Assembly (NCBI RefSeq): GCF_016082275.1
Contig: NZ_MOWM01000008.1
Location: 49,933 to 113,932 of the forward strand
DNA from: Variovorax sp. E3
GTDB lineage: Bacteria; Pseudomonadota; Gammaproteobacteria; Burkholderiales; Burkholderiaceae_C
DNA: 64,000 nucleotides
Reading direction: 5' to 3'
This document shows positions 46,247 through 56,028 of this stretch, piece by piece. The position numbers were made by a program, and so were the translations under genes. The notes beneath the pieces are model-generated. The model searched no databases and was not told the DNA's origin. It saw nothing but the letters and a program-made list of their open reading frames with translations. Position 1 is the first letter of the stretch, and the number at the start of each line of letters is the position of its first letter.

Positions 46247-46851
46247 CCACCCCACAGCCCGCCGACCGCATCGCGTCGGTCACCCGCAATACCGCCGAAA
46301 CGAAGATCACCGTCAGCGTCAACCTGGACGGCACCGGCAAGGCCAAGCTGGCCACCGGCATCGGCTTCTTCGACCACATGCTCGACCAGATCGCCCGCCA
46401 CGGGCTGATCGACCTGGACATCGACTGCCAGGGCGACCTGCACATCGACGGCCATCACACGGTGGAAGACGTCGGCATCACGCTCGGCCAGGCCGTGGCC
46501 AAGGCCATCGGCGACAAGAAGGGCATCCGCCGCTACGGCCACGCCTATGTGCCACTCGACGAGGCCCTGAGCCGCGTCGTCATCGACTTCTCGGGCCGCC
46601 CGGGGCTGGTGATGCACGTGCCCTTCACCAGCGGCATGATCGGCGGCTTCGACAGCCAGCTCACCTACGAGTTCTTCCAGGGCTTCGTGAACCACGCCTT
46701 CGTCACGCTGCACATCGACAACCTCAAGGGCGTCAATGCGCACCACCAGTGCGAGACGGTGTTCAAGGCCTTCGCCCGCGCCATGCGCGGCGCGCTCGAG
46801 CTCGATCCCCGCTCGGTCGGGGTGATTCCATCGACCAAGGGTTCGCTCTGA
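46243..46851 (+). CDS. hisB: Imidazoleglycerol-phosphate dehydratase
   Basis: Manganese-dependent dehydratase of histidine synthesis. 202 residues, the monofunctional form without the N-terminal phosphatase seen in enterobacteria. The metal-binding repeats [30 protein letters not shown] and [13 protein letters not shown] are all present. Starts in the overlap with hisC. Confidence 0.96.
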   Translation: MTTPQPADRIASVTRNTAETKITVSVNLDGTGKAKLATGIGFFDHMLDQIARHGLIDLDIDCQGDLHIDGHHTVEDVGITLGQAVAKAIGDKKGIRRYGHAYVPLDEALSRVVIDFSGRPGLVMHVPFTSGMIGGFDSQLTYEFFQGFVNHAFVTLHIDNLKGVNAHHQCETVFKAFARAMRGALELDPRSVGVIPSTKGSL

Positions 46852-46870
46852 AACTCCCCGGCGAACAGCT

Positions 46871-47530
46871 ATGAAATCTGTAGCAGCAAATACGGTCGCG
46901 GTCGTCGACTACGGCATGGGCAACCTGCACTCGGTGTCGCAGGCCGTGCGCCACGCGGCAGACCAGGTGGGCGTGGAGGTGTTCGTCACCTCCGACCCCG
47001 ACGTGGTCCGCAAGGCCACCCGCGTGGTGCTGCCGGGGCAGGGCGCCATGCCCGACTGCATGCGCGAGCTGCGCGACTCGGGCCTGCAGGAATCGGTGCT
47101 CGAGGCGGCGGCCAGCAAGCCGCTGTTCGGCGTGTGCGTGGGCATGCAGATGATGCTGTCGCGCAGCGACGAGGGCCCGACCGACGGCCTGGGCCTCATT
47201 CCGGGCGAGGTCGTCAAGTTCGACCTGGCCGGTCGCCTGCAGGCCGACGGCAGCCGCTTCAAGGTGCCGCAGATGGGCTGGAACCAGGTGCGCCAGGCCC
47301 GGCCGCACGCGGTGTGGGCGGGCGTTCCCGACCTGAGCTACTTCTACTTCGTGCACAGCTTCTACGCCCGTCCGGCCGACGCCCGGCACAGCGTGGGCGA
47401 GGCCGATTACGGCGCGAGCTTTACCGCAGCCATTGCACGCGATAACATTTTTGCCACCCAGTTCCACCCGGAGAAGAGTGCGGACCACGGGTTGCAGCTC
47501 TATCGCAATTTCCTCCATTGGAATCCCTGA
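46871..47530 (+). CDS. hisH: Imidazole glycerol phosphate synthase glutaminase subunit
   Basis: Class I amidotransferase that supplies ammonia to HisF. 219 residues; nucleophile Cys in [10 protein letters not shown], the PQMGWNQ oxyanion region, and the His/Glu of the triad in TQFHPEKS. Usually next to hisA and hisF; here hisF is displaced 5 kb downstream. Confidence 0.95.
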   Translation: MKSVAANTVAVVDYGMGNLHSVSQAVRHAADQVGVEVFVTSDPDVVRKATRVVLPGQGAMPDCMRELRDSGLQESVLEAAASKPLFGVCVGMQMMLSRSDEGPTDGLGLIPGEVVKFDLAGRLQADGSRFKVPQMGWNQVRQARPHAVWAGVPDLSYFYFVHSFYARPADARHSVGEADYGASFTAAIARDNIFATQFHPEKSADHGLQLYRNFLHWNP

Positions 47531-47593
47531 ACCTATTTTTCCGACCGGGCCGAAACCTTCAAAGCCCGGCTTCAGCTCACTCGCGTCACTTCC

Positions 47594-48334
47594 ATGCTCC
47601 TCATTCCCGCCATTGATCTCAAAGACGGCCACTGCGTTCGCCTCAAGCAGGGCGACATGGACCAGTCCACCATCTTCAGCGAAGACCCCGCTGCCATGGC
47701 CCGCAAATGGGTCGAGGCCGGCGCGCGGCGGCTGCACCTGGTCGATCTGAACGGCGCCTTCGCCGGCAAGCCGCAGAACCACGCGGCGATCAAGGCGATC
47801 CTGAAAGAGGTGGGCGACGACATTCCGGTGCAGCTGGGCGGCGGCATCCGCGACCTCGACACCATCGAGCGCTACATCGACGACGGCCTGCGCTACGTGA
47901 TCATCGGCACCGCCGCGGTCAAGAACCCCGGCTTCCTGAAGGACGCCTGCAGCGCCTTCGGCGGCCACATCATCGTGGGCCTGGACGCCAAGGACGGCAA
48001 GGTCGCCACCGACGGCTGGAGCAAGCTCACGGGCCACGAAGTGGCCGACCTGGGCAAGAAGTTCGAGGACTACGGCGTCGAGTCGATCATCTATACCGAC
48101 ATCGGCCGCGACGGCATGCTCTCGGGCATCAACATCGAGGCCACCGTCAAGCTGGCGCAGGCGCTGACCATTCCGGTGATCGCCTCGGGGGGCCTGTCGA
48201 ACATGCTGGACATCGACAAGCTCTGCGCGGTCGAGTCCGACGGCGTCGAAGGCGTGATCTGCGGCCGCGCGATCTATTCGGGCGACCTCGATTTCGCCGC
48301 CGCGCAAGCCCGCGCGGACGAACTGGCGGCCTGA
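47594..48334 (+). CDS. hisA: Phosphoribosylformimino-5-aminoimidazole carboxamide ribotide isomerase
   Basis: Amadori-type isomerase of histidine synthesis with a TIM barrel. 246 residues; the two-fold repeated phosphate sites [14 protein letters not shown] with [14 protein letters not shown] and [13 protein letters not shown] with [12 protein letters not shown] are evident, including the catalytic Asp in both halves. Starts at ATG 47594, 63 bases after hisH. Confidence 0.95.
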   Translation: MLLIPAIDLKDGHCVRLKQGDMDQSTIFSEDPAAMARKWVEAGARRLHLVDLNGAFAGKPQNHAAIKAILKEVGDDIPVQLGGGIRDLDTIERYIDDGLRYVIIGTAAVKNPGFLKDACSAFGGHIIVGLDAKDGKVATDGWSKLTGHEVADLGKKFEDYGVESIIYTDIGRDGMLSGINIEATVKLAQALTIPVIASGGLSNMLDIDKLCAVESDGVEGVICGRAIYSGDLDFAAAQARADELAA

Positions 48335-48353
48335 CGTCCCCACGGCGCAGCGC

Positions 48354-49535
48354 GTGCTTTCCGCGCTCGCCATTGCCAACTACCGCTCGCTGCGGCAACT
48401 GACGGTGCCGCTGGGCCGGCTCACGGTCGTGACCGGGGCCAACGGCAGCGGCAAGTCGAGCGTGTACCGGGCGATGCGGCTCCTGGCCGACATCGCCAAC
48501 GGCGGCGTGATCCGGTCGCTGGTGCGCGAAGGCGGGCTTTCATCGACGCTGTGGGCCGGGCCCGAGCGCTTTTCGGCAGCCATGCTGCGCGGGGAGCTGC
48601 CGGTGCAGGGCACGCGGCGCAACGAGCCGGTGGCGCTCAAGCTCGGCTTTGCCGGTACCACCTCCGACGACTTCGGCTACGCCATCGATATCGGCCTGCC
48701 GCCGCCATCGCCTCCCATGCCGCCGACGGCTTTTTCGCACGATCCGGAAATCAAGCACGAGGCTATCTGGAGCGGCCCTTTGCTGCGCCCCGCGACCCAT
48801 CTGGTCGATCGCAAAGGCGCTGCGCTGCGCCTGCGTGAAGGCAGGGGCTGGCAGGCCGTGGGCCGGCCGATTCCTGCCTTCGCCAGCATGATGACCGAGT
48901 ACGCCGACCCGCGCGACGCGCCCGAAATGCTCACGCTGCGCGAGCAGATGCGTTCATGGCGCTTCTACGACCACTTTCGTTCGGATGCCGAGGCTCCTGC
49001 ACGGCAGCCGCAGCTCGGCACCTACACACCCGTTCTCGCGAACGATGGCATGGACTTGGCCGCGGCCCTTCAGACCATCCGCGAAATTGGCGACGACGAA
49101 GCACTGGACCGTGCCGTGGAAGATGCGTTTCCGGGTGCTCGTATCGAGATTCGAGTGGTGGACGACCGCTTCGAAACGCTGATGCACCAGCACGGCCTGC
49201 TGCGCGCCCTCACGGCCGCCGAGCTGTCCGACGGCACCTTGCGCTACCTGCTGTGGATCGCGGCGCTGCTCACGCCGCGCCCGCCCGCGCTGCTGGTGCT
49301 CAACGAGCCCGAGACCAGCCTGCACCCCGACCTGCTGCCCGCGCTGGGCCGCCTCATCGCGCAGGCCGCGCGGCATTCGCAGGTGATCGTGGTGTCGCAC
49401 GCCGCGCGGCTGATCGCCGCGCTGGACGACAGCGACGGCATGCAGCCGGTGGTGCTGGAGAAGCAGTTCGGCGAAACGCGCATCGCCAACCTGGACATGA
49501 GCGAAATCCCGCGCTGGGAGTGGCCCGCGCGGTAG
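48354..49535 (+). CDS. AAA-family ATPase (COG4637-type, RecF/SMC-like)
   Basis: 393 residues from a GTG at 48354, 19 bases after hisA. Walker A is VVTGANGSGKSS near residues 25-36, preceded by ALAIANYRSLRQL as in RecF/OLD-like AAA_21 ATPases. Signature-like AELSDGTLRYL, Walker B LLVLNEPETSLHP and the switch His in VVSHAARLI follow. There is no Toprim nuclease domain, so it is not a complete OLD nuclease. Function unknown; I class it with the stand-alone predicted ATPases found in many proteobacteria. It begins the block that splits hisA from hisF. Confidence 0.75.
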   Translation: MLSALAIANYRSLRQLTVPLGRLTVVTGANGSGKSSVYRAMRLLADIANGGVIRSLVREGGLSSTLWAGPERFSAAMLRGELPVQGTRRNEPVALKLGFAGTTSDDFGYAIDIGLPPPSPPMPPTAFSHDPEIKHEAIWSGPLLRPATHLVDRKGAALRLREGRGWQAVGRPIPAFASMMTEYADPRDAPEMLTLREQMRSWRFYDHFRSDAEAPARQPQLGTYTPVLANDGMDLAAALQTIREIGDDEALDRAVEDAFPGARIEIRVVDDRFETLMHQHGLLRALTAAELSDGTLRYLLWIAALLTPRPPALLVLNEPETSLHPDLLPALGRLIAQAARHSQVIVVSHAARLIAALDDSDGMQPVVLEKQFGETRIANLDMSEIPRWEWPAR

Positions 49536-49562
49536 GGCCGGGCGAAGAAAGCCGGAAAAGGC

Positions 49563-50486
49563 CTACTCGGCCTTCACCGACATCGTCTGGATGATCGTCT
49601 CCAGCTGCGCGCTCATCGGCAGGTTCAGGCTTTCCCCCGTGGGCAGCTTGCGCAGGAACCAGCGTTTGTACTGCCGCTCGATCTCGCCGTCTTCCGCCAG
49701 CACCTGGAAGGCGTCGACGACCAGCTTGTCGAGCTGCGGGTCGTTCTTGCGGTACATGATCCCGTAGGGGTCGTAGGAGAGGAAGTCGCCGACCACCTCG
49801 TACTGCGACTTGGCCGCGTCCTGCGCGATCAGGCCGTAGAGCAGCACGTCGTCGGTCGCGAACGCGTCGACCTGCCCGCTCTTCACGAGCCCGAACGACT
49901 CCGCATGGTCCCGCGCCACCCGCAGGTCGATGTTCAGCTTGAACTTCTCCGACAGGTCGCGCAGCGTCTTCTCGTTGGTGGTGCCGGCCGTCACCGCCAC
50001 CTTCTTGCCCGCGAGGTCGCGGAACGACTTGATCGGCGAGCCCTTCTTCACCAGCACCTTGGTGCCCGAGACGAACATCGTCGGCGAGAAGCTCACGCGT
50101 TTCTGGCGCTCCAGGTTGTTGGTGGTGGAGCCGCACTCCAGGTCGACCTTGCCGTTCACGACCGCGTCGATGCGCGAGTCCGAGGTCACGGGCACCCAAT
50201 CGATCTTGAGGCTCTTGTTCACCGCGTCCTCGATGGACGTCACCAGCGAGCGGCACAGTTCGATCGAATAGCCGATCGGCTCCTTGCGCGTATTGATGAG
50301 GTAGGAGAACGGCACCGACGACTCGCGGTAGCCGATGGCGATGGTGCCGGTCTGGCGCGCCTTGGCCAGCGTGCCGGTGAGCTCCTGCGCCTGCACCGGA
50401 ACCACCGCCGCGGCCAGCAGCACCGCGGTGGCGAACAGCAGGCCGATGCGCTTCACGGCGTTGCGGCTCATGGCATTGCGACTCAT
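49563..50486 (-). CDS. Periplasmic amino-acid-binding protein (family 3, glutamate/aspartate-like)
   Basis: Solute-binding protein of about 307 residues. The signal peptide is RIGLLFATAVLLAAAVVPVQA, and the SBP_bac_3 domain shows GTIAIGYRESSVPFSY, IGYSIELCRSL, VDLECGSTTNN and AGTTNEKTLRDL, close to GltI-type glutamate/aspartate binders. No ABC permease or ATPase gene is adjacent; instead it follows a GltP/DctA-type symporter gene by 11 bases. The start is ambiguous: a 15-base repeat provides two in-frame ATGs at 50486 and 50471. Confidence 0.85.
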   Translation of the reverse strand: MSRNAMSRNAVKRIGLLFATAVLLAAAVVPVQAQELTGTLAKARQTGTIAIGYRESSVPFSYLINTRKEPIGYSIELCRSLVTSIEDAVNKSLKIDWVPVTSDSRIDAVVNGKVDLECGSTTNNLERQKRVSFSPTMFVSGTKVLVKKGSPIKSFRDLAGKKVAVTAGTTNEKTLRDLSEKFKLNIDLRVARDHAESFGLVKSGQVDAFATDDVLLYGLIAQDAAKSQYEVVGDFLSYDPYGIMYRKNDPQLDKLVVDAFQVLAEDGEIERQYKRWFLRKLPTGESLNLPMSAQLETIIQTMSVKAE

Positions 50487-50501
50487 GGCGTCGCGGCTTA
50501 C
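50457..50501 (-). repeat. Three 15-base repeats at the symporter/binding-protein junction
   Basis: On the minus strand three near-identical 15-mers follow each other: GTAAGCCGCGACGCC, ATGAGTCGCAATGCC and ATGAGCCGCAACGCC. The first contains the TAA stop of the symporter, and the other two each begin with an in-frame ATG of the binding-protein gene (MSRNAMSRNA). Slippage here duplicates start codons without changing the mature protein. Confidence 0.7.
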
Positions 50502-51804
50502 GCGTGCGCTGGGTGGGCGAGGGTGGCGTTGGCCTCCTCGTCGAGCGCCCTGGCGTTGATGTCGGCGTCGCTCTCGGAGAGCAGCTCGCCCTCCCACTTG
50601 GCGACCACCGCCGTGGCGATGGAGTTGCCCACCGCGTTGGTGGCCGAGCGGCCCATGTCCAGGAAGGTGTCCACGCCCAGGATCAGCAGCAGGCCGGCCT
50701 CCGGAATGTCGAAGTGGTTGAGCGTGGCGGCAATCACCACCAGCGAGGCGCGCGGCACGCCGGCCATGCCCTTGGAGGTGAGCATCAGGATCAGCAGCAT
50801 CGTGACCTGCGTGCTGATCGGCATGTGGATGTTGTAGGCCTGCGCGATGAACAGCACGGCGAAGGTGCAGTACATCATCGAGCCGTCGAGGTTGAACGAG
50901 TAGCCCATCGGCATCACGAAGCTGGAGATCTTGCGCTTCACGCCGAAACGGTCGAGCGCCTGCAGGATCTTGGGGTACGCCGCCTCCGAACTGGCCGTGG
51001 CAAAAGACAGCAGGAAGGCCTCCTTGATGAGCACCAGCAGCTTGAACACGCGCGGGCCCAGGAACAGGAACCCGGCCAGCACCAGCACGCTCCACAGCAC
51101 GAACAGGCCCAGGTAGAAGTCGCCCATGAACACCGCGAACTTCAGCAGAATGCCCAGGCCGTTCACGGCCACCGTGGCGGCCATGGCGGCCAGCACCGCC
51201 AGGGGCGCGAGCTTCATGACGTAGCCCGTGATCTTGAGCATGGCGTGCGACAGCTCCTCGATGGCCGCCACCAGCGTCTTGGCCTTGTCGCCCAGCGAGG
51301 CGAGCGCCACGCCGAAGAACATCGAGAACACCACGATCTGCAGGATCTCGTTGTTGGCCATGGCCTCGACGAACGATTTGGGCACCGTGTGGCTCACGAA
51401 GTCCTTCAGCGTGAACTTGGCGGTGGCCAGGTTGGCCGAGGCGCCGATGTCGGGCAGCGGCAGGCCCAGGTTCTCGCCGGGCTCGAGCAGGTTGGCCATG
51501 ATCAGGCCGATCACGAGCGAGATCAGCGACGCGTGAGGAACCAGCCAATGGCCTTGCCGAACACGCGGCCCACCGACTTGGCGTCGCCCATGTGCGCGAT
51601 GCCCACCACCAGCGTGGAAAACACCAGCGGGCCGATCAGCATCTTGATCAGGCGCAGGAACACGTCCGAGACGATGGAGACGTAGTCCGCGATCTCTTTC
51701 GCGGCCTTCTTGTCCGGAAAGCTCGAGAAGATCATGTAGCCCACGATGATGCCGAGCACCATGGCGATCAGGATCCAGGCGGCCATCGGCAGCTTCTTCT
51801 TCAT
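50498..51804 (-). CDS. Dicarboxylate/amino acid:cation symporter (DAACS/SDF family), broken by an apparent one-base loss
   Basis: Sodium or proton symporter of the GltP/DctA type, about 435 residues from ATG 51804. The SDF hallmarks are a serine-rich reentrant loop (FATASSEAAYPKI), FVMPMGYSFNLDGSMMY, and LGVDTFLDMGRSATNAVGNS near the end. The first about 90 residues lie in another frame; restoring one base near 51531 (ACGGCGT read as ACGCGT on the minus strand) gives GWFLTASLISLVIG. Likely substrates are C4-dicarboxylates or glutamate/aspartate. The glutamate-like binding-protein gene directly downstream favours the amino acids. Confidence 0.88.
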
Positions 51805-51972
51805 GCGTATCCCCTTTGACGTGTAAGAGTGTTTTTTCTCGGGTGCACGGGGCCGACCTGCACGTTGTCCCCCGATGCAAGCAGCCACAGGGTATCCAAG
51901 AAGGCCCCGGGCACGCAATGGCCCTGCAGCCAATTCCGTGCCATGCGGCGTGCGCTGCCTACAATTCCTTGC
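51805..51972. other. Divergent intergenic region, symporter/mutarotase
   Basis: 168 bases between the divergent symporter and mutarotase starts. An AAGGGGAT ribosome site serves the symporter. I see no convincing promoter boxes or operator symmetry. Confidence 0.4.
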
Positions 51973-52806
51973 ATGGAAATCAGCTCGATCGAGTTTCGCG
52001 GCCAGCCCGCCGTCCGTGCCGTGGGCGCCGACGGCAGTGCCCTCACCGTGGCATTGCATGGCGCGCAAGTGCTCTCCTGGACCACGGCCGACGGGGTGGA
52101 AAGGCTCTATCTGAGCCCGCGCGCCGTGTTCGACGGGCAGGCCGCCATCCGCGGCGGCGTGCCGATCTGCTGCCCCCAGTTCAACCAGCGCGGCATGCTG
52201 CCCAAGCATGGCTTCATGCGCAATTTGCCTTGGGCCCCGGAGGCTTCGGGCACGCCCGGCACGTTGCGCCTGACCCTGCGCGACACAGAAGCCACCCGCC
52301 AGCTCTGGCCGCACGCTTTTGAGGCGCATCTCGAAGCGCGCCTGTCGGCCGGACAGCTGCACACCTCGCTCACCCTCGTCAACGTGGACAGCGCCCCCTG
52401 GACCTTTGCCGCCGCGCTGCACACCTACCTGCGCGTCGACGACATCGCCGATGTGCGCCTGGAGGGCCTGCAGGGCGCCAAACGCTGGGATTCGCTGCGC
52501 GACGACCGCTACGAGGAAACCGCGGCGGCGTTGCATTTCGATGCCGAATTCGACAGCGTTTACGCCGCGCCCGCCCAGCCGCTGCGGCTGGTGCAGCCGG
52601 CCGGCACGCTTGAAATCTCGCAAAGCCCGAACTGCACCGAAACCGTGGTCTGGAACCCGGGCGCCGTGCTCGGTGCGAAACTCGCGGACATGCCCGAAGA
52701 CGGCTTTCGCCACATGCTCTGCGTCGAGGCGGCCCGCATCGACGAGCCGGTGTTGCTGGCACCCGGCGCCCAATGGCAGGGCTGGCAACAGCTTTGCGTT
52801 CTCTGA
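51973..52806 (+). CDS. D-hexose-6-phosphate mutarotase (aldose 1-epimerase family)
   Basis: 277 residues from ATG 51973. It shows the YeaD/HxlB-like features [32 protein letters not shown] (only partly quoted: [16 protein letters not shown]) with the catalytic His, and the late VVWNPGA and CVEAA motifs with the catalytic Glu. It interconverts anomers of hexose 6-phosphates. It ends 20 bases before hisF and is co-directional with it, so hisF may be expressed from this gene's promoter. Confidence 0.85.
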   Translation: MEISSIEFRGQPAVRAVGADGSALTVALHGAQVLSWTTADGVERLYLSPRAVFDGQAAIRGGVPICCPQFNQRGMLPKHGFMRNLPWAPEASGTPGTLRLTLRDTEATRQLWPHAFEAHLEARLSAGQLHTSLTLVNVDSAPWTFAAALHTYLRVDDIADVRLEGLQGAKRWDSLRDDRYEETAAALHFDAEFDSVYAAPAQPLRLVQPAGTLEISQSPNCTETVVWNPGAVLGAKLADMPEDGFRHMLCVEAARIDEPVLLAPGAQWQGWQQLCVL

Positions 52807-52826
52807 TTCTTTTCCGGTTCATCCCC

Positions 52827-53606
52827 ATGCTTGCCAAACGCATCATTCCCTGCCTCGACGTCACCGGCGGCCGTGTCGTCAAGGGTGTCAACTTTCTCGA
52901 ACTGCGCGATGCCGGCGACCCGGTCGAAATTGCCGCGCGCTACAACGCGCAGGGCGCCGACGAGCTGACCTTCCTGGACATCACCGCCACCAGCGACGGC
53001 CGCGACCTGATTCTGCCGATCATCGAGGCCGTGGCCGCGCAGGTCTTCATTCCGCTGACCGTGGGCGGCGGCGTGCGCACCGTGGCCGACGTGCGCCGGC
53101 TGCTCAACGCGGGCGCCGACAAGACCAGCTTCAACTCGGCCGCCATTGCCGACCCGAACGTGATCGATGCCGCCTCGCAGAAATACGGCTCGCAGTGCAT
53201 CGTGGTGGCCATCGACGCCAAGCGCCGCACCCCTGAGGAAGCCGCCACCCGTGGCGCCGGCTGGGACGTGTACAGCCACGGCGGGCGCAAGAACACCGGC
53301 CTGGACGCCGTCGAATGGGCCGCCGAGATGGTCCGCCGCGGCGCCGGCGAGATCTTGCTGACCAGCATGGACCGCGACGGCACCAAGAGCGGCTTCGACC
53401 TGGCCCTGACCCGCGCGGTGAGCGACGCGGTCGGCGTGCCGGTGATCGCCTCAGGCGGCGTGGGCAACCTGGACGACCTGGCCGACGGCATCCAGACCGG
53501 CGGCGCCGACGCGGTGCTGGCCGCCAGCATCTTCCACTACGGCGAATACACCGTCGGGCAGGCCAAGGCCCGGATGGCCGAGCGCGGAATCCCCGTGCGC
53601 AGCTGA
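52827..53606 (+). CDS. hisF: Imidazole glycerol phosphate synthase cyclase subunit
   Basis: TIM-barrel cyclase partner of HisH. 259 residues from ATG 52827: catalytic Asp in [21 protein letters not shown], and second Asp in [15 protein letters not shown], then [12 protein letters not shown]. In most relatives it directly follows hisA; here 4.5 kb of other genes intervene. Confidence 0.96.
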   Translation: MLAKRIIPCLDVTGGRVVKGVNFLELRDAGDPVEIAARYNAQGADELTFLDITATSDGRDLILPIIEAVAAQVFIPLTVGGGVRTVADVRRLLNAGADKTSFNSAAIADPNVIDAASQKYGSQCIVVAIDAKRRTPEEAATRGAGWDVYSHGGRKNTGLDAVEWAAEMVRRGAGEILLTSMDRDGTKSGFDLALTRAVSDAVGVPVIASGGVGNLDDLADGIQTGGADAVLAASIFHYGEYTVGQAKARMAERGIPVRS

Positions 53607-53644
53607 GCCTTTGAGGGTCTTTTTCTATCCCCGACAATACCTCC

Positions 53645-54034
53645 ATGAATTGGCTCGATGAAGTGAAGTGGGACGCGAACGGCCTGGTGCCGGTCATCGC
53701 GCAGGAGCAGGGCAGCAACGACGTCCTGATGTTCGCGTGGATGAACCGCGAGGCGCTTGAAAAGACCGCCGAGCTGGGCCGCGCCGTGTATTTCAGCCGC
53801 TCGCGCAACAAGCTCTGGTTCAAGGGCGAAGAGTCGGGCCACGTGCAGACCGTGCACGAGATCCGCCTCGATTGCGACAACGACGTGGTGCTGCTCAAGG
53901 TCACCCAGCTCGGCCACGAGCCCGGCATCGCTTGCCACACCGGCCGCCACAGCTGCTTCTTCAGCAAGTACGAAAACGGCAACTGGACCGTGGTCGAACC
54001 CGTCTTGAAAGACCCGGAGTCGATCTACAAATGA
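53645..54034 (+). CDS. hisI: Phosphoribosyl-AMP cyclohydrolase
   Basis: Opens the adenine ring of PR-AMP in histidine synthesis. 129 residues, the stand-alone form. Conserved [36 protein letters not shown] metal site and [10 protein letters not shown] zinc site are all present. Overlaps hisE by four bases. Confidence 0.95.
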   Translation: MNWLDEVKWDANGLVPVIAQEQGSNDVLMFAWMNREALEKTAELGRAVYFSRSRNKLWFKGEESGHVQTVHEIRLDCDNDVVLLKVTQLGHEPGIACHTGRHSCFFSKYENGNWTVVEPVLKDPESIYK

Positions 54035-54438
54035 CCGGCACCGTGAACAGTACCCACACTTCCGACGCCCTGGCGCGCCTGGCCGCCGTCATCGAGGGCC
54101 GCCTGCCCGCGCGCGGCGGCGACCCCGAGAAAAGCTACGTCGCGCGCCTGCTGCACAAGGGCCCTGACGCCTTTCTCAAGAAAATCGGCGAGGAAGCCAC
54201 CGAGGTCGTCATGGCCGCCAAGGACGCCGATCACGGCGGCGACCGCTCGAAAATAGTCTACGAAGTGGCCGACCTGTGGTTTCACACCATGGTCGCGCTG
54301 GCGCATTACGGTTTTTCGCCGGCCGACGTGGTCGCCGAACTGGAGCGCCGCGAGGGCACCAGCGGCATCGAGGAAAAGGCGCTGCGCAAGGTGCAGCAGC
54401 GCGCCAGCGACGAAAAAGGCGAGGAGGCCTCCCCATGA
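54031..54438 (+). CDS. hisE: Phosphoribosyl-ATP pyrophosphatase
   Basis: Hydrolyses PR-ATP to PR-AMP, the step before HisI. 135 residues, MazG-like all-alpha fold with [15 protein letters not shown] and [17 protein letters not shown] carrying the acidic metal ligands. Starts in the ATGA overlap with hisI and overlaps the next gene in the same manner. Confidence 0.94.
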   Translation: MTGTVNSTHTSDALARLAAVIEGRLPARGGDPEKSYVARLLHKGPDAFLKKIGEEATEVVMAAKDADHGGDRSKIVYEVADLWFHTMVALAHYGFSPADVVAELERREGTSGIEEKALRKVQQRASDEKGEEASP

Positions 54439-54803
54439 ACGAGCTCACCGCAACCGAAGACTTTTCCGGCAAGACGCCCGAACAGCTCGAAAGCTTGCGC
54501 CAGATCACCCTGGCGGTCTATGTGCTGTATGCGCTGTCGTGGTTCACGGGCGGCCTGACGGGCATCGTGGGCATCGTGCTGAACTACATCAAGCGCGAAG
54601 ACGCCCAGGGCACGCTCTACCAGAGCCACTTCACCTGGCAGATCCGCACCTTCTGGTGGGGGCTGTGCTGGTCCATCGTGGGCTTCATCACCATCTGGAT
54701 CCTGGTGGGCTTCGTCATCCTCTTCGCCACGGCCGTATGGATGATCTACCGCCTGGTCAAGGGCTGGCTGAACTGGAGCGAACGCAAGCCGATGGCTGTC
54801 TAA
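54435..54803 (+). CDS. DUF4870-like membrane protein
   Basis: 122 residues with three hydrophobic segments ([56 protein letters not shown]), resembling the small DUF4870/Tic20-like membrane proteins. It is coupled to hisE by a four-base overlap and lies between the his genes and the HIT-tat genes, its usual place in Comamonadaceae as far as I recall. Function unknown. Confidence 0.75.
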   Translation: MNELTATEDFSGKTPEQLESLRQITLAVYVLYALSWFTGGLTGIVGIVLNYIKREDAQGTLYQSHFTWQIRTFWWGLCWSIVGFITIWILVGFVILFATAVWMIYRLVKGWLNWSERKPMAV

Positions 54804-54808
54804 CCACC

Positions 54809-55167
54809 ATGTCACACGATCCCAACTGCATCTTCTGCAAAATCATCGAGGGCAAGATTCCCTCGCGCAAGGTCTACGAAGACGAAGACCTGTTCGGTTT
54901 CCACGACATCGCGCCCTGGGCGCCGGTGCATTTCATGCTGGTGCCCAAGAAGCACATCGCCTCGATGGCCCAGCTGACGCCCGACGACGCGGCCCTGATG
55001 GGCAAGATCATGACGCTGGCCCCCAGGCTGGCGCTGGAGCAGGGCTGCAGGCCCTATCCGGACGGCGGCTACCGGGTCGTCGTCAATACGGGCGCGAAGG
55101 TGGGCAGGAGGTTCATCATCTCCATGTCCATGTCATGGGCGGTCCCCGGCCATGGCTTCGCGGCTGA
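54809..55167 (+). CDS. HIT-family nucleotide-binding protein (HinT-like), broken by an apparent one-base loss
   Basis: 119-residue purine nucleoside phosphoramidase-type protein. It begins CIFCKIIEGKIPSRKVYED, continues with HFMLVPKKHIASM, and should end with the histidine triad. As written the triad is out of frame; restoring one base near 55095 (GGCGCGAAG to GGCGCGGAAG) gives GGQEVHHLHVHVMGG and a stop at 55165-55167. It lies upstream of tatA, as in many Burkholderiales. Confidence 0.9.
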
Positions 55168-55232
55168 GCCGCATTAAGCCAAACTGTCACATTACGCCCG
55201 ACTAAAATCGGACACATTCTTAGGAGTCTTCC

Positions 55233-55481
55233 ATGGGTTCTTTTTCTATCTGGCACTGGCTGATCGTGCTGCTCGTCGTGGTCATGATCTTCGGCACCAA
55301 GAAGCTGCGGAACATGGGTTCGGACCTTGGCGGCGCCGTCAAGGGCTTCAAGGACGGCATGAAGGACGGTTCCTCGTCCGACGCGCCCGCCGCCTCGTCG
55401 GCCCCCGCCCAGCAAGTGACCGGCCAGCCGGCCAACAGCGACAAGTCGACGATCGACGTCGAAGCGCGCCAGAAGTCCTGA
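55233..55481 (+). CDS. tatA: Sec-independent translocase subunit TatA
   Basis: Pore-forming subunit of the twin-arginine translocase, which exports folded proteins such as MsrP from this window. 82 residues: short membrane helix ([18 protein letters not shown]), hinge [14 protein letters not shown], amphipathic helix and a disordered Ser/Ala/Pro tail. Confidence 0.95.
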   Translation: MGSFSIWHWLIVLLVVVMIFGTKKLRNMGSDLGGAVKGFKDGMKDGSSSDAPAASSAPAQQVTGQPANSDKSTIDVEARQKS

Positions 55482-55494
55482 GCGCGGACCGCAC

Positions 55495-55962
55495 GTGCTC
55501 GACCTCGGCATTGAGAAGCTGGCGCTGATCGGCGTCGTGGCGCTGATCGTCATCGGCCCGGAGAAGCTGCCGCGCGTGGCGCGCACCGTCGGCACCCTGC
55601 TCGGCAAGGCGCAGCGTTACGTGAACGACGTCAAGGCCGAAGTCAACCGCTCGATGGAGCTGGACGAGCTTCGCAAGATGAAGACCACGGTGGAGGATGC
55701 GGCGCGCGACGTCGAGCACAGCATCCACACCGGCGCGAGCGAGTTCGAAAAGCAGTTCTCCGGTTCGGGCGAAACCCTCTCGGCGCTGGCCGAGCCGGAG
55801 CAGTCGGTGCCCGAATACAAGCACCCGCGCAAGAACTGGCGCCTGAAGCAGGGCGCCACGCCGCAGTGGTACAAGGCGCGCAACGGCGTGCGCACCAAGG
55901 CGCTGTCGGGCGCGGCGCGGGTGGCCCGCTTCCGCCCGCACACGATCAACAAGATCAACTAG
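55495..55962 (+). CDS. tatB: Sec-independent translocase subunit TatB
   Basis: Recognises twin-arginine signals together with TatC. 155 residues from a GTG at 55495; N-terminal helix with [22 protein letters not shown], the Glu in the membrane helix and the GPEKLP hinge being TatB hallmarks. A long amphipathic helix and charged tail follow. Thirteen bases after tatA. Confidence 0.93.
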   Translation: MLDLGIEKLALIGVVALIVIGPEKLPRVARTVGTLLGKAQRYVNDVKAEVNRSMELDELRKMKTTVEDAARDVEHSIHTGASEFEKQFSGSGETLSALAEPEQSVPEYKHPRKNWRLKQGATPQWYKARNGVRTKALSGAARVARFRPHTINKIN

Positions 55963-56028
55963 CGCTTCCCCAACACCGCGTTCTGCACGCGCCGCACGCC
56001 GGCCGACGTCACGCTTTCTTCTTTTCCA

